Assembly (NCBI RefSeq): GCF_019972135.1 | Contig: NZ_BPFI01000003.1 | Coordinates: 1 to 64,000, forward strand | Length of the DNA stretch: 64,000 bases | Direction of reading: 5' to 3' | Source of the DNA: Sulfurovum sp. TSL1 | GTDB lineage: Bacteria > Campylobacterota > Campylobacteria > Campylobacterales > Sulfurovaceae | Part shown: one piece after another, positions 8,502-16,648 of the stretch | How the letters are laid out: each line of letters opens with the position of its first letter | Numbering within the stretch: position 1 is the first letter of the stretch | Notes under the pieces: model-generated | What the model saw: only the letters and a program-made list of their open reading frames with translations | The model's database searches: none | What the model was told of the DNA's origin: nothing | Position numbers and translations under genes: made by a program

Positions 8502-9117
8502 GTTTCATCCTTATATAGAGTGGTCTGATTGCAAACAACCAGAGTACCAACAGTGAACCGATGTAGATAAGCACACTTAATCCCCAGACCATATACCGTG
8601 TCTCATTGGGTATCGTTTTGCTCAGTTCAACCCCTTTTGAGCGCGCAATACCTTCTGCGAGCTCTGAAAAAGCCTGTAACACACCGATATTATGTTTATC
8701 TTCATCCGAGTTACTGTCTTTAGAAGCGACAATATTCACTGCGGCATCTCTTACATCATCATAGTCATAGAGACTGCGAAGATCATCGGAGGAGGGGATC
8801 AATCCTACCCTGCCCTTTGTTTCGATCTGATCAGTGATCCGTGCCTGTGGTGCAAAGATAAATAATACATAAGGCTTGCTCATCTGCGCTTCATACTTCT
8901 TGCTGTACTCTACCAGGTTGAAACCTACAGGAAAGTGTTCATTGGTCGCTATCACATATCCATTGATACCTGTTTTCGAAAAAAGTTCATCACCCATCTC
9001 ATTAATGAGTTGTGCAGCTTCAATTTTTAGAATGTCGTCTTTGAGTATGTGTGTGGCGTTGAGAAGAAGTGGAAGTACCAAAGCAAGCAAGGTTGCCCTT
9101 ACTTTTGCTTTGAACAT
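8488..9117 (-). CDS. TPM-domain-like membrane-anchored protein of the cco operon
   Basis: The 209-residue product has an N-terminal signal sequence, a soluble periplasmic domain (about 25-160) resembling the TPM fold (INEMGDELFSKTGINGYVIAT near the start of the domain is typical of its first helix and strand), and one C-terminal membrane segment (about 178-200) ending in basic residues. TPM-fold proteins act in folding or assembly of membrane complexes, for example psb32 in photosystem II repair. Its place between the cco structural genes and ccoH suggests, by inference, a role in cbb3 assembly. AGGAT precedes the start codon. Confidence 0.6.
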   Translation of the reverse strand: MFKAKVRATLLALVLPLLLNATHILKDDILKIEAAQLINEMGDELFSKTGINGYVIATNEHFPVGFNLVEYSKKYEAQMSKPYVLFIFAPQARITDQIETKGRVGLIPSSDDLRSLYDYDDVRDAAVNIVASKDSNSDEDKHNIGVLQAFSELAEGIARSKGVELSKTIPNETRYMVWGLSVLIYIGSLLVLWLFAIRPLYIRMKHGKK

Positions 9118-9121
9118 ATGT

Positions 9122-9223
9122 TTATCCTACGTATAGAAGATTGCCACTGAGTGACAAATAGAGTGCCGCTGCCGCTGCAAATGCCATACACGCGATAAGT
9201 ACTTTATCCATATATTTAATCAT
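9122..9223 (-). CDS. 33-residue single-pass membrane protein in the cco operon
   Basis: A short frame between the DUF4006 gene and the TPM gene encodes MIKYMDKVLIACMAFAAA and continues to about residue 33 with one hydrophobic helix (about 8-26). Its start overlaps the upstream stop as TAATG, and AAAAAGGA lies 8 bases before it within the upstream gene's last codons. It ends 5 bases before the TPM gene start. The perfect fit in a tight operon, good ribosome binding site and membrane helix support a real microprotein, possibly a small oxidase subunit or assembly factor. Function unknown. Confidence 0.6.
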   Translation of the reverse strand: MIKYMDKVLIACMAFAAAAALYLSLSGNLLYVG

Positions 9224-9462
9224 TATTTATCCTTTTTCTCTGCATCTATAAATGAATACTGTTTATTCTCTACATCGATCATTTTAACATTCTGGATATC
9301 TCTGATCTTGGTTGGATCATAAGGCTTTACCGCTGCATGTCTTTGTACAACGACTACCATGAGCATCAATGTAACCAGAATTGCAAGCAAACCCACGATC
9401 GAGATCAAGACCCCAAATATTCCATGTAGTCCAAATAGACTTCGTTTTGTATTTTCTGCCAT
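9223..9462 (-). CDS. DUF4006 family small membrane protein
   Basis: This 79-residue protein has one transmembrane helix (about residues 14-40, GIFGVLISIVGLLAILVTLM) followed by a charged tail containing KPYDPTKIRD. It matches the DUF4006 family, known to me from Campylobacterota where it follows ccoP. A single-pass protein encoded inside the operon could be a lineage-specific accessory subunit of the cbb3 oxidase. The start has GGAG upstream, and the stop overlaps the next small gene. No biochemical function is established. Confidence 0.75.
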   Translation of the reverse strand: MAENTKRSLFGLHGIFGVLISIVGLLAILVTLMLMVVVVQRHAAVKPYDPTKIRDIQNVKMIDVENKQYSFIDAEKKDK

Positions 9463-9472
9463 ATGAAACTCC

Positions 9473-10363
9473 TTACTTTGACAATGACTGGATATATACA
9501 GTCAAAGCTTTCTCTTGTATAGGTGTAATAAGGGTCTTAAATGATGGCATTTTACCGATCATACCCTTTTTACCGTTTTGCACTACATGATTCATCAATG
9601 TTGCATCATACGATACAAGATTCGGTGACATACCGTTGTTGCCTTTACCATCCATTCCATGGCAAGAACCACATGCTGCATATGCTGCAGGCTGTTCACC
9701 TTTCATACCTCCGGCAACATAGGCTGCGATCGCTTCAGCGTCTGCACCTTGTGCCATACCTGCAGGCATTGCACCCATAGGATACCCCAATTGGTTTTGA
9801 CCATTATTGATCACATCCAATACTTGTTCTTTACTCATTCTGGCAGTAAAGTCATGTGCTTTACCTGAAAGACCATCACCTGTCACACCGTGACATTGCT
9901 GACACTGTACCAAAAAGATAGACTCACCCATCTCTTTCAGTGTTGCTTCATCGGCATTTTTGTGGATCTCTTCAAACTTCGCATTGTAAGCCAAAACATC
10001 TTCATTGTACTCACCGATCTGGCTATATGCATTCACAGGATACCCTATGAGTCCATACCACATAGACCAAAGGAAAACTGCCAAGAATGAATAGGCCCAA
10101 CCTGAAGGAAGTTCATTCTCATATTCACCGATCCCATCCCAGTTATCCTCTGCAAGCTCACCAGATGGTATGTCTGTTTTCATCTGATTGACATACTTCA
10201 CCGCAACCGCTGCAGTGATCGTTGCAACCGCTATTGCTCCCCCCATTGTGATCGCATTGACAGAGTCTGCAAAGATATCAATATCCAGACTCGTTACAAC
10301 GGCAATCGTTGCTATGATCAATACCGCTGCAAACGCCAGCGCTTTTATCATTAATGAATTCAT
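9473..10363 (-). CDS. ccoP: cbb3-type cytochrome c oxidase subunit III, diheme
   Basis: CcoP (296 residues) is the diheme c subunit that delivers electrons toward the cbb3 oxidase. Two N-terminal hydrophobic segments (about 6-25 and 36-58) precede a third (about 88-112). The two heme-c sites are CQQCH (153-157) and CGSCH (about 230-234), with methionine-containing motifs YPMGAMPAGM and KGMIGKMP as likely axial ligand regions. Its start overlaps ccoQ by 4 bp. Residues 179-273 are 84% identical to a block in CoxB of the neighbouring oxidase operon, which is unexpected for proteins of different oxidase families. Confidence 0.95.
   Translation of the reverse strand: MNSLMIKALAFAAVLIIATIAVVTSLDIDIFADSVNAITMGGAIAVATITAAVAVKYVNQMKTDIPSGELAEDNWDGIGEYENELPSGWAYSFLAVFLWSMWYGLIGYPVNAYSQIGEYNEDVLAYNAKFEEIHKNADEATLKEMGESIFLVQCQQCHGVTGDGLSGKAHDFTARMSKEQVLDVINNGQNQLGYPMGAMPAGMAQGADAEAIAAYVAGGMKGEQPAAYAACGSCHGMDGKGNNGMSPNLVSYDATLMNHVVQNGKKGMIGKMPSFKTLITPIQEKALTVYIQSLSK
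9545..9829 (-). repeat. Heme-c block shared with coxB, copy in ccoP
   Basis: This 285-bp segment encodes CcoP residues 179-273, beginning EQVLDVINNG and ending IGKMP. It aligns without gaps to coxB 15158-15442, with 80 of 95 residues identical by hand count, and the DNA is also visibly similar over long runs. The surrounding parts of the two proteins are not alike to this degree. It is a diverged direct repeat about 5.6 kb apart. Confidence 0.85.
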
Positions 10364-10578
10364 TTATTCTCCTCCTTATATTCTCTTTCTGATGCGGGTT
10401 TATCTTCTACGGGTGTACTTGTCACTTCATCATCAAGTGCAATATTCCCGTATTTTTCATAATCACGCTCACCTTTCTTCTCACTTCTGTACAGGTGTAT
10501 AATATACCCGTACAGCATCACTACCAAAAAAATGGTCATAAAGAAACTGGCATAGCCTTGAAGATCCCTGATGTCCAT
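10360..10578 (-). CDS. ccoQ: cbb3-type oxidase subunit CcoQ
   Basis: This 72-residue protein has one transmembrane helix (about 10-30, YASFFMTIFLVVMLYGYIIH) followed by a charged tail with the YRSEKKGERDYEKYG pattern typical of CcoQ/FixQ. CcoQ stabilises the cbb3 complex. It lies in the standard place between ccoO and ccoP, overlapping ccoP by 4 bp. It is longer than many CcoQ proteins because of the acidic and basic tail, as seen in other Campylobacterota. Confidence 0.88.
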   Translation of the reverse strand: MDIRDLQGYASFFMTIFLVVMLYGYIIHLYRSEKKGERDYEKYGNIALDDEVTSTPVEDKPASEREYKEENK

Positions 10579-10588
10579 CTTCGTCTCT

Positions 10589-11257
10589 CTATTTCAAGCT
10601 GTTAAGGTAAGCAATCAGTGCTACGATCTCAGGTACTTCACCTCTCGCAACTGCTTCTTTAACATCTTTGTTTTTCATATCATCTGCAATCGCTTTTGCG
10701 TCCGCAAGAACTTTTGGTCTGTGTGCTTCCCATGCAGCTCTGGTTTTTTGGAACTCAGGTCCGTATGGTGTGTGAAATGCATTTTTAACGGTGACTGCTT
10801 CTGCATAGGCAGTTTCGATGTCAGCCAGGTTTGTGAACTGATGTTTATAGGCCGGCATAATTGAACCCGGAACGATCTCAGCAGGATTCAGCATGTGATT
10901 TTCATGCCAATCTGTTGTTCTGTAGTTCCCTACACGGTGAAGATCCGGACCTGTTCTTTTAGAACCCCAAAGAAATGGTCTGTCATAGGCATACTCACCT
11001 GAAAGTGAATAATCACCGTAACGATCCGTCTCAGATTTAAATGGACGGATAAGCTGTGAGTGACAAGACATACAGTTGTCTTTAATATAGACATTTTTAC
11101 CTGCAAGTTCAAGAACAGTACGAGGTTTAAGATCGACTACCGGTCTTGCCGCTTTCGCAAAGTTCGGTACGATCTCAATAAGCCCTGCAAATGCAATAAC
11201 GATCGAGACCCCCGAAGCGAAGAAAAACGGATTTTTTTCTAACCAATGAAAAAACAT
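10589..11257 (-). CDS. ccoO: cbb3-type oxidase monoheme subunit II
   Basis: CcoO (222 residues) is the membrane-anchored monoheme cytochrome c of the cbb3 oxidase. An N-terminal membrane helix (about 10-30) is followed by the heme site DNCMSCHSQ (about 57-65) and the family signature LWGSKRTGPDLHRVG. The motif PGSIMPAY near residue 133 supplies the likely methionine ligand. It starts 15 bases after the ccoN stop codon. Confidence 0.96.
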   Translation of the reverse strand: MFFHWLEKNPFFFASGVSIVIAFAGLIEIVPNFAKAARPVVDLKPRTVLELAGKNVYIKDNCMSCHSQLIRPFKSETDRYGDYSLSGEYAYDRPFLWGSKRTGPDLHRVGNYRTTDWHENHMLNPAEIVPGSIMPAYKHQFTNLADIETAYAEAVTVKNAFHTPYGPEFQKTRAAWEAHRPKVLADAKAIADDMKNKDVKEAVARGEVPEIVALIAYLNSLK

Positions 11258-11272
11258 AATAACCTACCTCCC

Positions 11273-12739
11273 TTATGCCATAGGTGTTCTAAACTGTGGT
11301 TCTTCTGTAATCTCTTTCGCAGAAGTCATAGTTTTATACATATTGTAAGCGAACATAATGAAACCAGTAAGGTACATTACACCTGCAAGCGCTCTGATCG
11401 TGTAGTAAGGGTGAAGTACATTGACCGTATCAATAAAGCTGTACATCAAGTTACCGTACTCATCTACCGCTCTCCACATCATACCTTGTGTAATACCTGC
11501 GATCCACATAGATGTAAAGTAAAGCACAACCGCTGTTGTCTGAAGCCAGAACTGTGTCTCCATAAGTTTTCGAGAGTAAATTTCTCTTTTGAACATACGC
11601 GGAGCCATGTGGAACAACGAAGCCATGATCATAAATGTTACCCAACCAAGTACACCATCATGCACGTGTCCAGGGATCCAGTCAGTAAAGTGTGCAATAG
11701 CATTGACCGATTTGATCGCTTGGATAGGACCTTCGATCGTTGATAACATATAGAATGTAGATGCAAGCACCATGAATTTGATCAGTGGGTTGTCTGTTAA
11801 CTGATTCCATTCACCTTTCATCGTAAGAAGCATGTTGATCGCCGAACCCCATGATGGCAAGATAAGCACTATAGAGAACGCAGAACCCATTGTTTGCATC
11901 CAATCAGGAACCGTTGACCATAAAAGGTGGTGAGAACCCGCCCAAAGGTAAACGAACATCAAACCCCAGAAAGAAAGCAAAGAGAGCTTATAAGAGTAGA
12001 TCGCCTGTCCGGACTCTTTTGGCAGGAAGTAATAGATCATACCAACGATTGGCACAGTAAACCCGAATGCAACGGCATTATGACCATACCACCACTGGAC
12101 CAGTGCATCATTGGTACCAGAATACATAGATACCGAGTGAGTGATCGCACCAAGGCCTTCCGTTGCGAAATACGTAGGGATAGACATATTGTTGAAAAGA
12201 TACAACATAGCAATACCAAGGAAACATGCAAGATAGTACCATATAGAGATATAAAGTGCTTTCTCTCTTCTGATTCCTATAAGACCCATCATACCAACAC
12301 CCCAAAGTACCCAAACAACCACAACCACAAGGTCAAATGGCCACTCATATTGAGCATACTCTTTAGAGCTTGAGATACCTAATAGTAAAGAGACTGTCGC
12401 TGCAAGTGCCCCTACAAAGTAGATCCAGAATTGAAGGTTTCCGATCACCATTAAAAGCTTCGATTCTGCCATAGATACCTTAAGTACTCTTTGTCCCAGG
12501 TAAAACCAGGTAGCAAAAATTCCAGAAACTGTAAATCCAAATACCACGGTATTTGTATGAAGTGGTCTGAGTCTTGAGAATGTCCCATACTCACCCAATA
12601 GATAGTTTAATTCAGGAAATGCCATTTGCGCGGCAATAATTGTACCGATCAACATTCCTAAAAATCCAAACAAAATAGTTAAAAATGTAAACTTTTTTGC
12701 CAATGAATAATCATATTCCAATGCTGCGTTTGATTGCAT
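11273..12739 (-). CDS. ccoN: cbb3-type cytochrome c oxidase catalytic subunit
   Basis: CcoN (488 residues) holds the b heme and the heme b3-CuB site where oxygen is reduced with high affinity. Twelve membrane segments are expected. QWWYGHNAVAF (about 214-224), GSHHLLWSTVPDW (about 268) and IPGHVHDGVLGW (about 354) carry the conserved copper and heme ligand histidines, and RPLHTNTVVFGF near the N-terminus carries the low-spin heme ligand. GGGGG lies just before the start. It opens the operon ccoN-ccoO-ccoQ-ccoP-DUF4006-small ORF-TPM-ccoH. Confidence 0.97.
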   Translation of the reverse strand: MQSNAALEYDYSLAKKFTFLTILFGFLGMLIGTIIAAQMAFPELNYLLGEYGTFSRLRPLHTNTVVFGFTVSGIFATWFYLGQRVLKVSMAESKLLMVIGNLQFWIYFVGALAATVSLLLGISSSKEYAQYEWPFDLVVVVVWVLWGVGMMGLIGIRREKALYISIWYYLACFLGIAMLYLFNNMSIPTYFATEGLGAITHSVSMYSGTNDALVQWWYGHNAVAFGFTVPIVGMIYYFLPKESGQAIYSYKLSLLSFWGLMFVYLWAGSHHLLWSTVPDWMQTMGSAFSIVLILPSWGSAINMLLTMKGEWNQLTDNPLIKFMVLASTFYMLSTIEGPIQAIKSVNAIAHFTDWIPGHVHDGVLGWVTFMIMASLFHMAPRMFKREIYSRKLMETQFWLQTTAVVLYFTSMWIAGITQGMMWRAVDEYGNLMYSFIDTVNVLHPYYTIRALAGVMYLTGFIMFAYNMYKTMTSAKEITEEPQFRTPMA

Positions 12740-12990
12740 ACATACCCCCTTGAATAATTTCTATGTTATAAAATTACAACACTCAATAATAATTATAATC
12801 TTATTTGATTATATCTGTACTTAAAAAATTATTGAATGTATATATATGGGAGGAAAGGTTACATTTGACGTAATTTCGGAGTGAATTAAGACACCAAAAG
12901 AGAAATTAACTCTTCTTTAATCTATCAATTTTATTGATTTTTTTAGGAGTATATTACTCCTAAATATGCTTTTGAGGGGCTAAAGGGAAT
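12740..12990 (-). promoter_or_regulatory. ccoN upstream region with candidate -10 boxes and a hairpin
   Basis: This 251-bp AT-rich spacer must hold the ccoN promoter. Two TATAAT hexamers occur on the minus strand (12797-12792 and 12813-12808); neither has a convincing -35 box, as is usual in Campylobacterota. At 12942-12951/12955-12964 there is a 10-bp perfect inverted repeat (TTTAGGAGTA/TACTCCTAAA, loop TAT), 26 bases after the upstream gene's stop codon. It could stop transcription from the cox operon or be an operator. No FNR-type half-site pair is evident. Confidence 0.45.
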
Positions 12991-13605
12991 TTATTGAAAC
13001 CAGCTTTTTATCGTAGCCCAGATCCCGGTTTCTATCCCTTTGTCTTCATTATCTAACTCAACAAATCGGTCACACCCGGCTTTCAATCCGGCATCACAAC
13101 CTTTTTTGTAAAATGCTTTTTCTTTTGTTCTGTTTTTTTCGACACCGAAACCGCCACGATAGATGATAGCTACATTAAAGCAGGCATCACCGCTTTTGAG
13201 TGCACACGCCTTTTCATAGAACTCTCTGGATCTGACATCATCAGGTCTTACGTCATGGCCGTCACGATAGATCGTTCCCATCGCCTCACATGCAGACTTT
13301 ATGCCTCTGCTGCATGATTTTTCAAGATAGGGTATAGCTGCACCGTAATTTGCATTCTTATAGTAGTTATCGCCCATAATATCACAGGCTCTATTCTCAC
13401 CAAGTGTACAGGCTTTACGGATATAGCTCAACCCCTCCTCTTTGATATCCTGTACCTTCGCATTATCTCCGGTGACCATAGGGAGTCCATGCTCATAACA
13501 GGCTGTTGCATTATTCTCACTGCACAAAACCTGTAGCGAGGTACTCTGTGATGCTGAGAGCGCCGATAAGATGAATACGCTGATTACTATAAGATGCTTT
13601 AACAT
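12991..13605 (-). CDS. Secreted Sel1-repeat (cysteine-rich) protein
   Basis: The 204-residue protein has a signal peptide (about 1-20) and four Sel1-like repeats with paired cysteines, for example KACTLGENRACDIMG, KSCSRGIKSACEAMG and KACALKSGDACFNVA. This pattern is that of the Helicobacter cysteine-rich Hcp family: periplasmic or secreted alpha/alpha repeat proteins with a disulfide in each repeat. These bind partners rather than catalyse. It follows the next upstream gene by 1 base at the end of the cox operon, so it might act in cytochrome or oxidase maturation, but that is inference. Confidence 0.75.
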   Translation of the reverse strand: MLKHLIVISVFILSALSASQSTSLQVLCSENNATACYEHGLPMVTGDNAKVQDIKEEGLSYIRKACTLGENRACDIMGDNYYKNANYGAAIPYLEKSCSRGIKSACEAMGTIYRDGHDVRPDDVRSREFYEKACALKSGDACFNVAIIYRGGFGVEKNRTKEKAFYKKGCDAGLKAGCDRFVELDNEDKGIETGIWATIKSWFQ

Positions 13606-13606
13606 A

Positions 13607-14140
13607 CTATTTACCTGCTCTTTTCTCTTTATCCTTTTTCATCGCCTCTACAAGGTGAGTGTTTTCAGCTTCCATCTGCTGGAACGCTTCACTCATTTTA
13701 GCCTTTAGTGCATCTTCTGCCAGACCATCAGCAAGTGCCGCTTCATAATATTTTTTAAAATCAGCGTAAGGTGTCACACCTGAAGAGAGAATCATTTTAA
13801 AATCAATACCGGGAAAATAGTCCTCCCATGCTTTAGTCGCTGTTTTTAATACCTTTTTGTTGTTAAAGTAAGAGACTGCCACAACGATCTGCATCGCAAA
13901 CACAAGCAGTATGATATAAAATACAATGGCCTGTGCTATACCCAACTCTTTAAAAGAGAGGGGGTTGAATATAGCAGCATACATCGCAAACGGTAAAATT
14001 AGAAATGCCAATTTGATCCATGTGTTGCTCAGTCCTCCAAACTGTGCATTATCATAAATAAGCCTTTTGTCTATTTTGTGATTTTTTTCTTTAAACACAC
14101 TCTGTATGATCGTTTGGATCGTGTATTGGTTCTCTTGCAT
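13607..14140 (-). CDS. Unrecognised membrane protein of the cox operon
   Basis: This 177-residue protein has two hydrophobic segments (about 43-60 and 68-92), a polar N-terminal part of about 40 residues, and a long charged, probably helical C-terminus rich in Ala, Glu and Lys. I recognise no family. It starts about 90 bases after cyoE and ends 1 base before the Sel1-repeat gene, so it is probably transcribed with the caa3-type oxidase genes. Confidence 0.6.
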   Translation of the reverse strand: MQENQYTIQTIIQSVFKEKNHKIDKRLIYDNAQFGGLSNTWIKLAFLILPFAMYAAIFNPLSFKELGIAQAIVFYIILLVFAMQIVVAVSYFNNKKVLKTATKAWEDYFPGIDFKMILSSGVTPYADFKKYYEAALADGLAEDALKAKMSEAFQQMEAENTHLVEAMKKDKEKRAGK

Positions 14141-14231
14141 GGTTGTTCCTTAAAATGTCATTCATATAAGTGTAATAGGTTTAAATAAAGTAAAGATTAA
14201 TAGCAGAAAAAATCTGCTATTGTATCTATCG

Positions 14232-15095
14232 TTAGAGATGATGTTTTACATACTCATCAATACTAAGGAGTATGATGATACCTAAAAATGCCGCATTGAT
14301 CTTCCAGAAGATCGCACGTGCATCTGTAAGTTTAAACTCTTTTTTGAGCAGTTGCAGGGATGTAATAAACGCCCATAGCCCAAGCGCTGCAGAGAGCACA
14401 ACCGTAACCGTTAAATAGACATTAAACGTATAGACCAGATAGATACCTGCATGTATGGTCAGTATGAGCCAGACAAATGTGAGTCTTTGCAGTGTACCTT
14501 CACCAAACAGACGCATGGCCGTAGGATACCCGCCGTCTTTGTAATCTCCATGAAAGAGCATCACCAAAAGCCAAAAGTGTGGTACCTGCCAGATAAAATA
14601 ATAGACTGCCAAAGCAATGAACTCTAACTCAAAGAGTGTATGGCCTGCCGCAAGCCACCCGATGGCCGGCGGGATAACGCCCAGTATTGCTCCAGGAACC
14701 ACTGCTACAGCCGATCTCTTTTTCAAAGGTGTATACATCAGGTTATACCAAATGAATGCAAAAGCAAAAAAGTTGATACCTGTAAGCCCTAAGAGTGAAT
14801 AGATCATCACAAATGAAACAAGGATCAATACCACTGCAATGATGATCCCTGTACGAGGGGACATACGACCCGCTGCGATAGGGCGATTTTTCGTTCTTTC
14901 CATCTTGGAATCTTCTTTGTACTCTTGTACTTGATTGAGGGTCGAAACCCCCATAGCTACTAAAAGTACAGAGAAGGTAGCAATAAACATATCTACACCA
15001 ATCTCTCCCTTTGCCATAATATAGGCAAAGAGTGCAGATAAACTGACTGCAAAGGAGAGAATAAACTTGGTGACTACAAAAAAGTCTTTTATCAT
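14232..15095 (-). CDS. cyoE: Protoheme IX farnesyltransferase (heme O synthase)
   Basis: The 287-residue protein belongs to the UbiA prenyltransferase family. The motif NQVQEYKEDSKMERTKNRPI (about 54-73) has the aspartate-rich pattern and MxRTxxRP that mark heme O synthases, and several hydrophobic helices follow. The enzyme adds farnesyl to heme b, giving heme O. Its start overlaps the coxB stop by 4 bp. No heme A synthase gene (ctaA) is in this window, so whether the oxidase receives heme O or heme A cannot be told here. It may also be called ctaB. Confidence 0.93.
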   Translation of the reverse strand: MIKDFFVVTKFILSFAVSLSALFAYIMAKGEIGVDMFIATFSVLLVAMGVSTLNQVQEYKEDSKMERTKNRPIAAGRMSPRTGIIIAVVLILVSFVMIYSLLGLTGINFFAFAFIWYNLMYTPLKKRSAVAVVPGAILGVIPPAIGWLAAGHTLFELEFIALAVYYFIWQVPHFWLLVMLFHGDYKDGGYPTAMRLFGEGTLQRLTFVWLILTIHAGIYLVYTFNVYLTVTVVLSAALGLWAFITSLQLLKKEFKLTDARAIFWKINAAFLGIIILLSIDEYVKHHL

Positions 15096-16303
15096 TTGGC
15101 GTTTTCGAGATATTCAGCAATTGTTGAAATCTCTTCTTCTGTCATATCAGGGTATGCTGGCATTTGACCTATCATACCTTTTTTACCATTATGCAATACA
15201 TGACCTATAAGTGGTGCATCGTATTCTACAAGATTTGGAGACATACCGTTCATACCTTTACCATCCATTCCATGGCAAGAACTACATGCTGCAAATGATG
15301 CAGGTTGTTCACCTTTCATGCCACCAGCTACATACGCAGCGATCTCTTCAGCATCTGCACCTGTAGCCATACCAGCTGGCATTGCTCCCATAGGATAACC
15401 AAGTTGATCTTGACCATGATTGATGACATCCAATACTTGTTCTTCAGTTAATCTTCTAGTTTTAAGAGAAGGTCCAACTAATACTTTATCTGTTTTAATT
15501 GCATGACATTGTGTACATCCATGTCGTTGTACGAGTGCATCACCACCTTTAGCATAATTACCTTTTGGTGTATTATCTGTACCGTTAAACCATGCATCAT
15601 ACTCCTTTTTTGGAAGTACTACTACTCTAGAGTACATATATGAGTGGTCTGTACCACAGTACTCCGCACATTCCACATCATACTCACCTACTTTAGATAC
15701 ATTAAACCATTGTTTTGTTGTACGTCCTGGTACTACATCCTCTTTCATACGGAACGCAGGGATATAAAATGAGTGGATCACATCATCCACCGGTGCTGTC
15801 ATCTCCAAGATAACATCTGTATTTACCGGTACATAGAGTGCAGAGATACCCATTGTACCCTCTTCGATCACTTTACCTTTCTCATCCATAACAGGTTTTT
15901 TGAAAGCGCCACCGACTTTATGTACATATCCGCTTTTATTTGCAGGATACTCATATTCCCACTTCCATTTAGAACCCTCAACCTTGACCACAACAGTGTC
16001 ATCTGTGACTGTTGGAAGTGTTCTGAACATTTGCAGTGTCGTATTACCGTAATAAAAGAAAACCATTACTGCAATGATAGGAATGATCGTCCATGCCAAT
16101 TCCAATCCAGTATGATGGGTTAATGTACCAATCTCTTCATCTTTAACCTTATCTGCACGATACTTCCATGCAAAGTAGAACATCGGTGCAACCACTGATA
16201 AAAATAGTGCAACTGAAATCCATACGTGCAGCCAAAACGCAAAATCAACATCTGCGTTAAAACTTGATGCACTTGTACTAAATCCTTCTAATGTATTACT
16301 CAT
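15092..16303 (-). CDS. coxB: caa3-type oxidase subunit II fused to two cytochrome c sites
   Basis: CoxB (403 residues) receives electrons for the heme-copper oxidase. Two N-terminal helices (about 22-45 and 70-92) precede the cupredoxin domain, whose CuA ligands are intact: IHSFYIP supplies the His and CAEYCGTDHSYM (about 210-221) supplies Cys, Cys, His and Met. A C-terminal extension holds two heme-c sites, CTQCH (about 263) and CSSCH (about 339). Ordinary caa3 subunits have one. Residues 288-382 are nearly the same as part of CcoP from the adjacent cbb3 operon. It lies after coxD and overlaps cyoE. Confidence 0.94.
   Translation of the reverse strand: MSNTLEGFSTSASSFNADVDFAFWLHVWISVALFLSVVAPMFYFAWKYRADKVKDEEIGTLTHHTGLELAWTIIPIIAVMVFFYYGNTTLQMFRTLPTVTDDTVVVKVEGSKWKWEYEYPANKSGYVHKVGGAFKKPVMDEKGKVIEEGTMGISALYVPVNTDVILEMTAPVDDVIHSFYIPAFRMKEDVVPGRTTKQWFNVSKVGEYDVECAEYCGTDHSYMYSRVVVLPKKEYDAWFNGTDNTPKGNYAKGGDALVQRHGCTQCHAIKTDKVLVGPSLKTRRLTEEQVLDVINHGQDQLGYPMGAMPAGMATGADAEEIAAYVAGGMKGEQPASFAACSSCHGMDGKGMNGMSPNLVEYDAPLIGHVLHNGKKGMIGQMPAYPDMTEEEISTIAEYLENAK
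15158..15442 (-). repeat. Heme-c block shared with ccoP, copy in coxB
   Basis: This 285-bp segment encodes CoxB residues 288-382, beginning EQVLDVINHG and ending IGQMP. It matches ccoP 9545-9829 without gaps, 80 of 95 residues identical by hand count. It includes the second heme-c site (CSSCH) and both likely methionine ligand motifs, so a complete functional cytochrome module appears to have been shared between the two oxidases. Confidence 0.85.
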
Positions 16304-16318
16304 ATAATAAAACCCCTC

Positions 16319-16648
16319 TTAGTGTGCTGCAGGAGCAGTAATATGACTTTCAGCTCCAAATTGGAAATTGGCAACATCAATACCAATGACGATAATAAAG
16401 AAAACTGTCACTAATGCTAATGCAAACCATACCATAGCTGCAATCAGTTTCTCACCTTTTAAGTGCATGTAGTAGATTACGATCAACCAAGCTTTAACAA
16501 CTGCAATGAGCATTTGTGCCAGAAATGTTGAATGTGTCATAAACATATGCGGTTGAATAAATGTAATCGCTGTTAACAACAATAGTCCTACAAGTACTTT
16601 ATAATATATTTTTTTCTCTTCTTGATAATTTACTGTATTAGTGTCCAC
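16319..16648 (-). CDS. coxD: Cytochrome c oxidase subunit IV-like protein
   Basis: This 109-residue protein has three hydrophobic helices (about 14-30, 38-60 and 68-92) and the LKGEKL element between the second and third, as in prokaryotic subunit IV (CoxD/CtaF family). The subunit is thought to assist CuB insertion and complex stability. It overlaps coxC by 11 bp and precedes coxB by 15 bases. Assignment rests on size, topology and place. Confidence 0.82.
   Translation of the reverse strand: MDTNTVNYQEEKKIYYKVLVGLLLLTAITFIQPHMFMTHSTFLAQMLIAVVKAWLIVIYYMHLKGEKLIAAMVWFALALVTVFFIIVIGIDVANFQFGAESHITAPAAH

Noticed and set aside
12920-12940. FNR-like site (ATCAAT and ATTGAT) upstream of ccoN
   Set aside because: The half-sites are in the reverse arrangement to the TTGAT-N4-ATCAA consensus and simply form an AT-rich palindrome.
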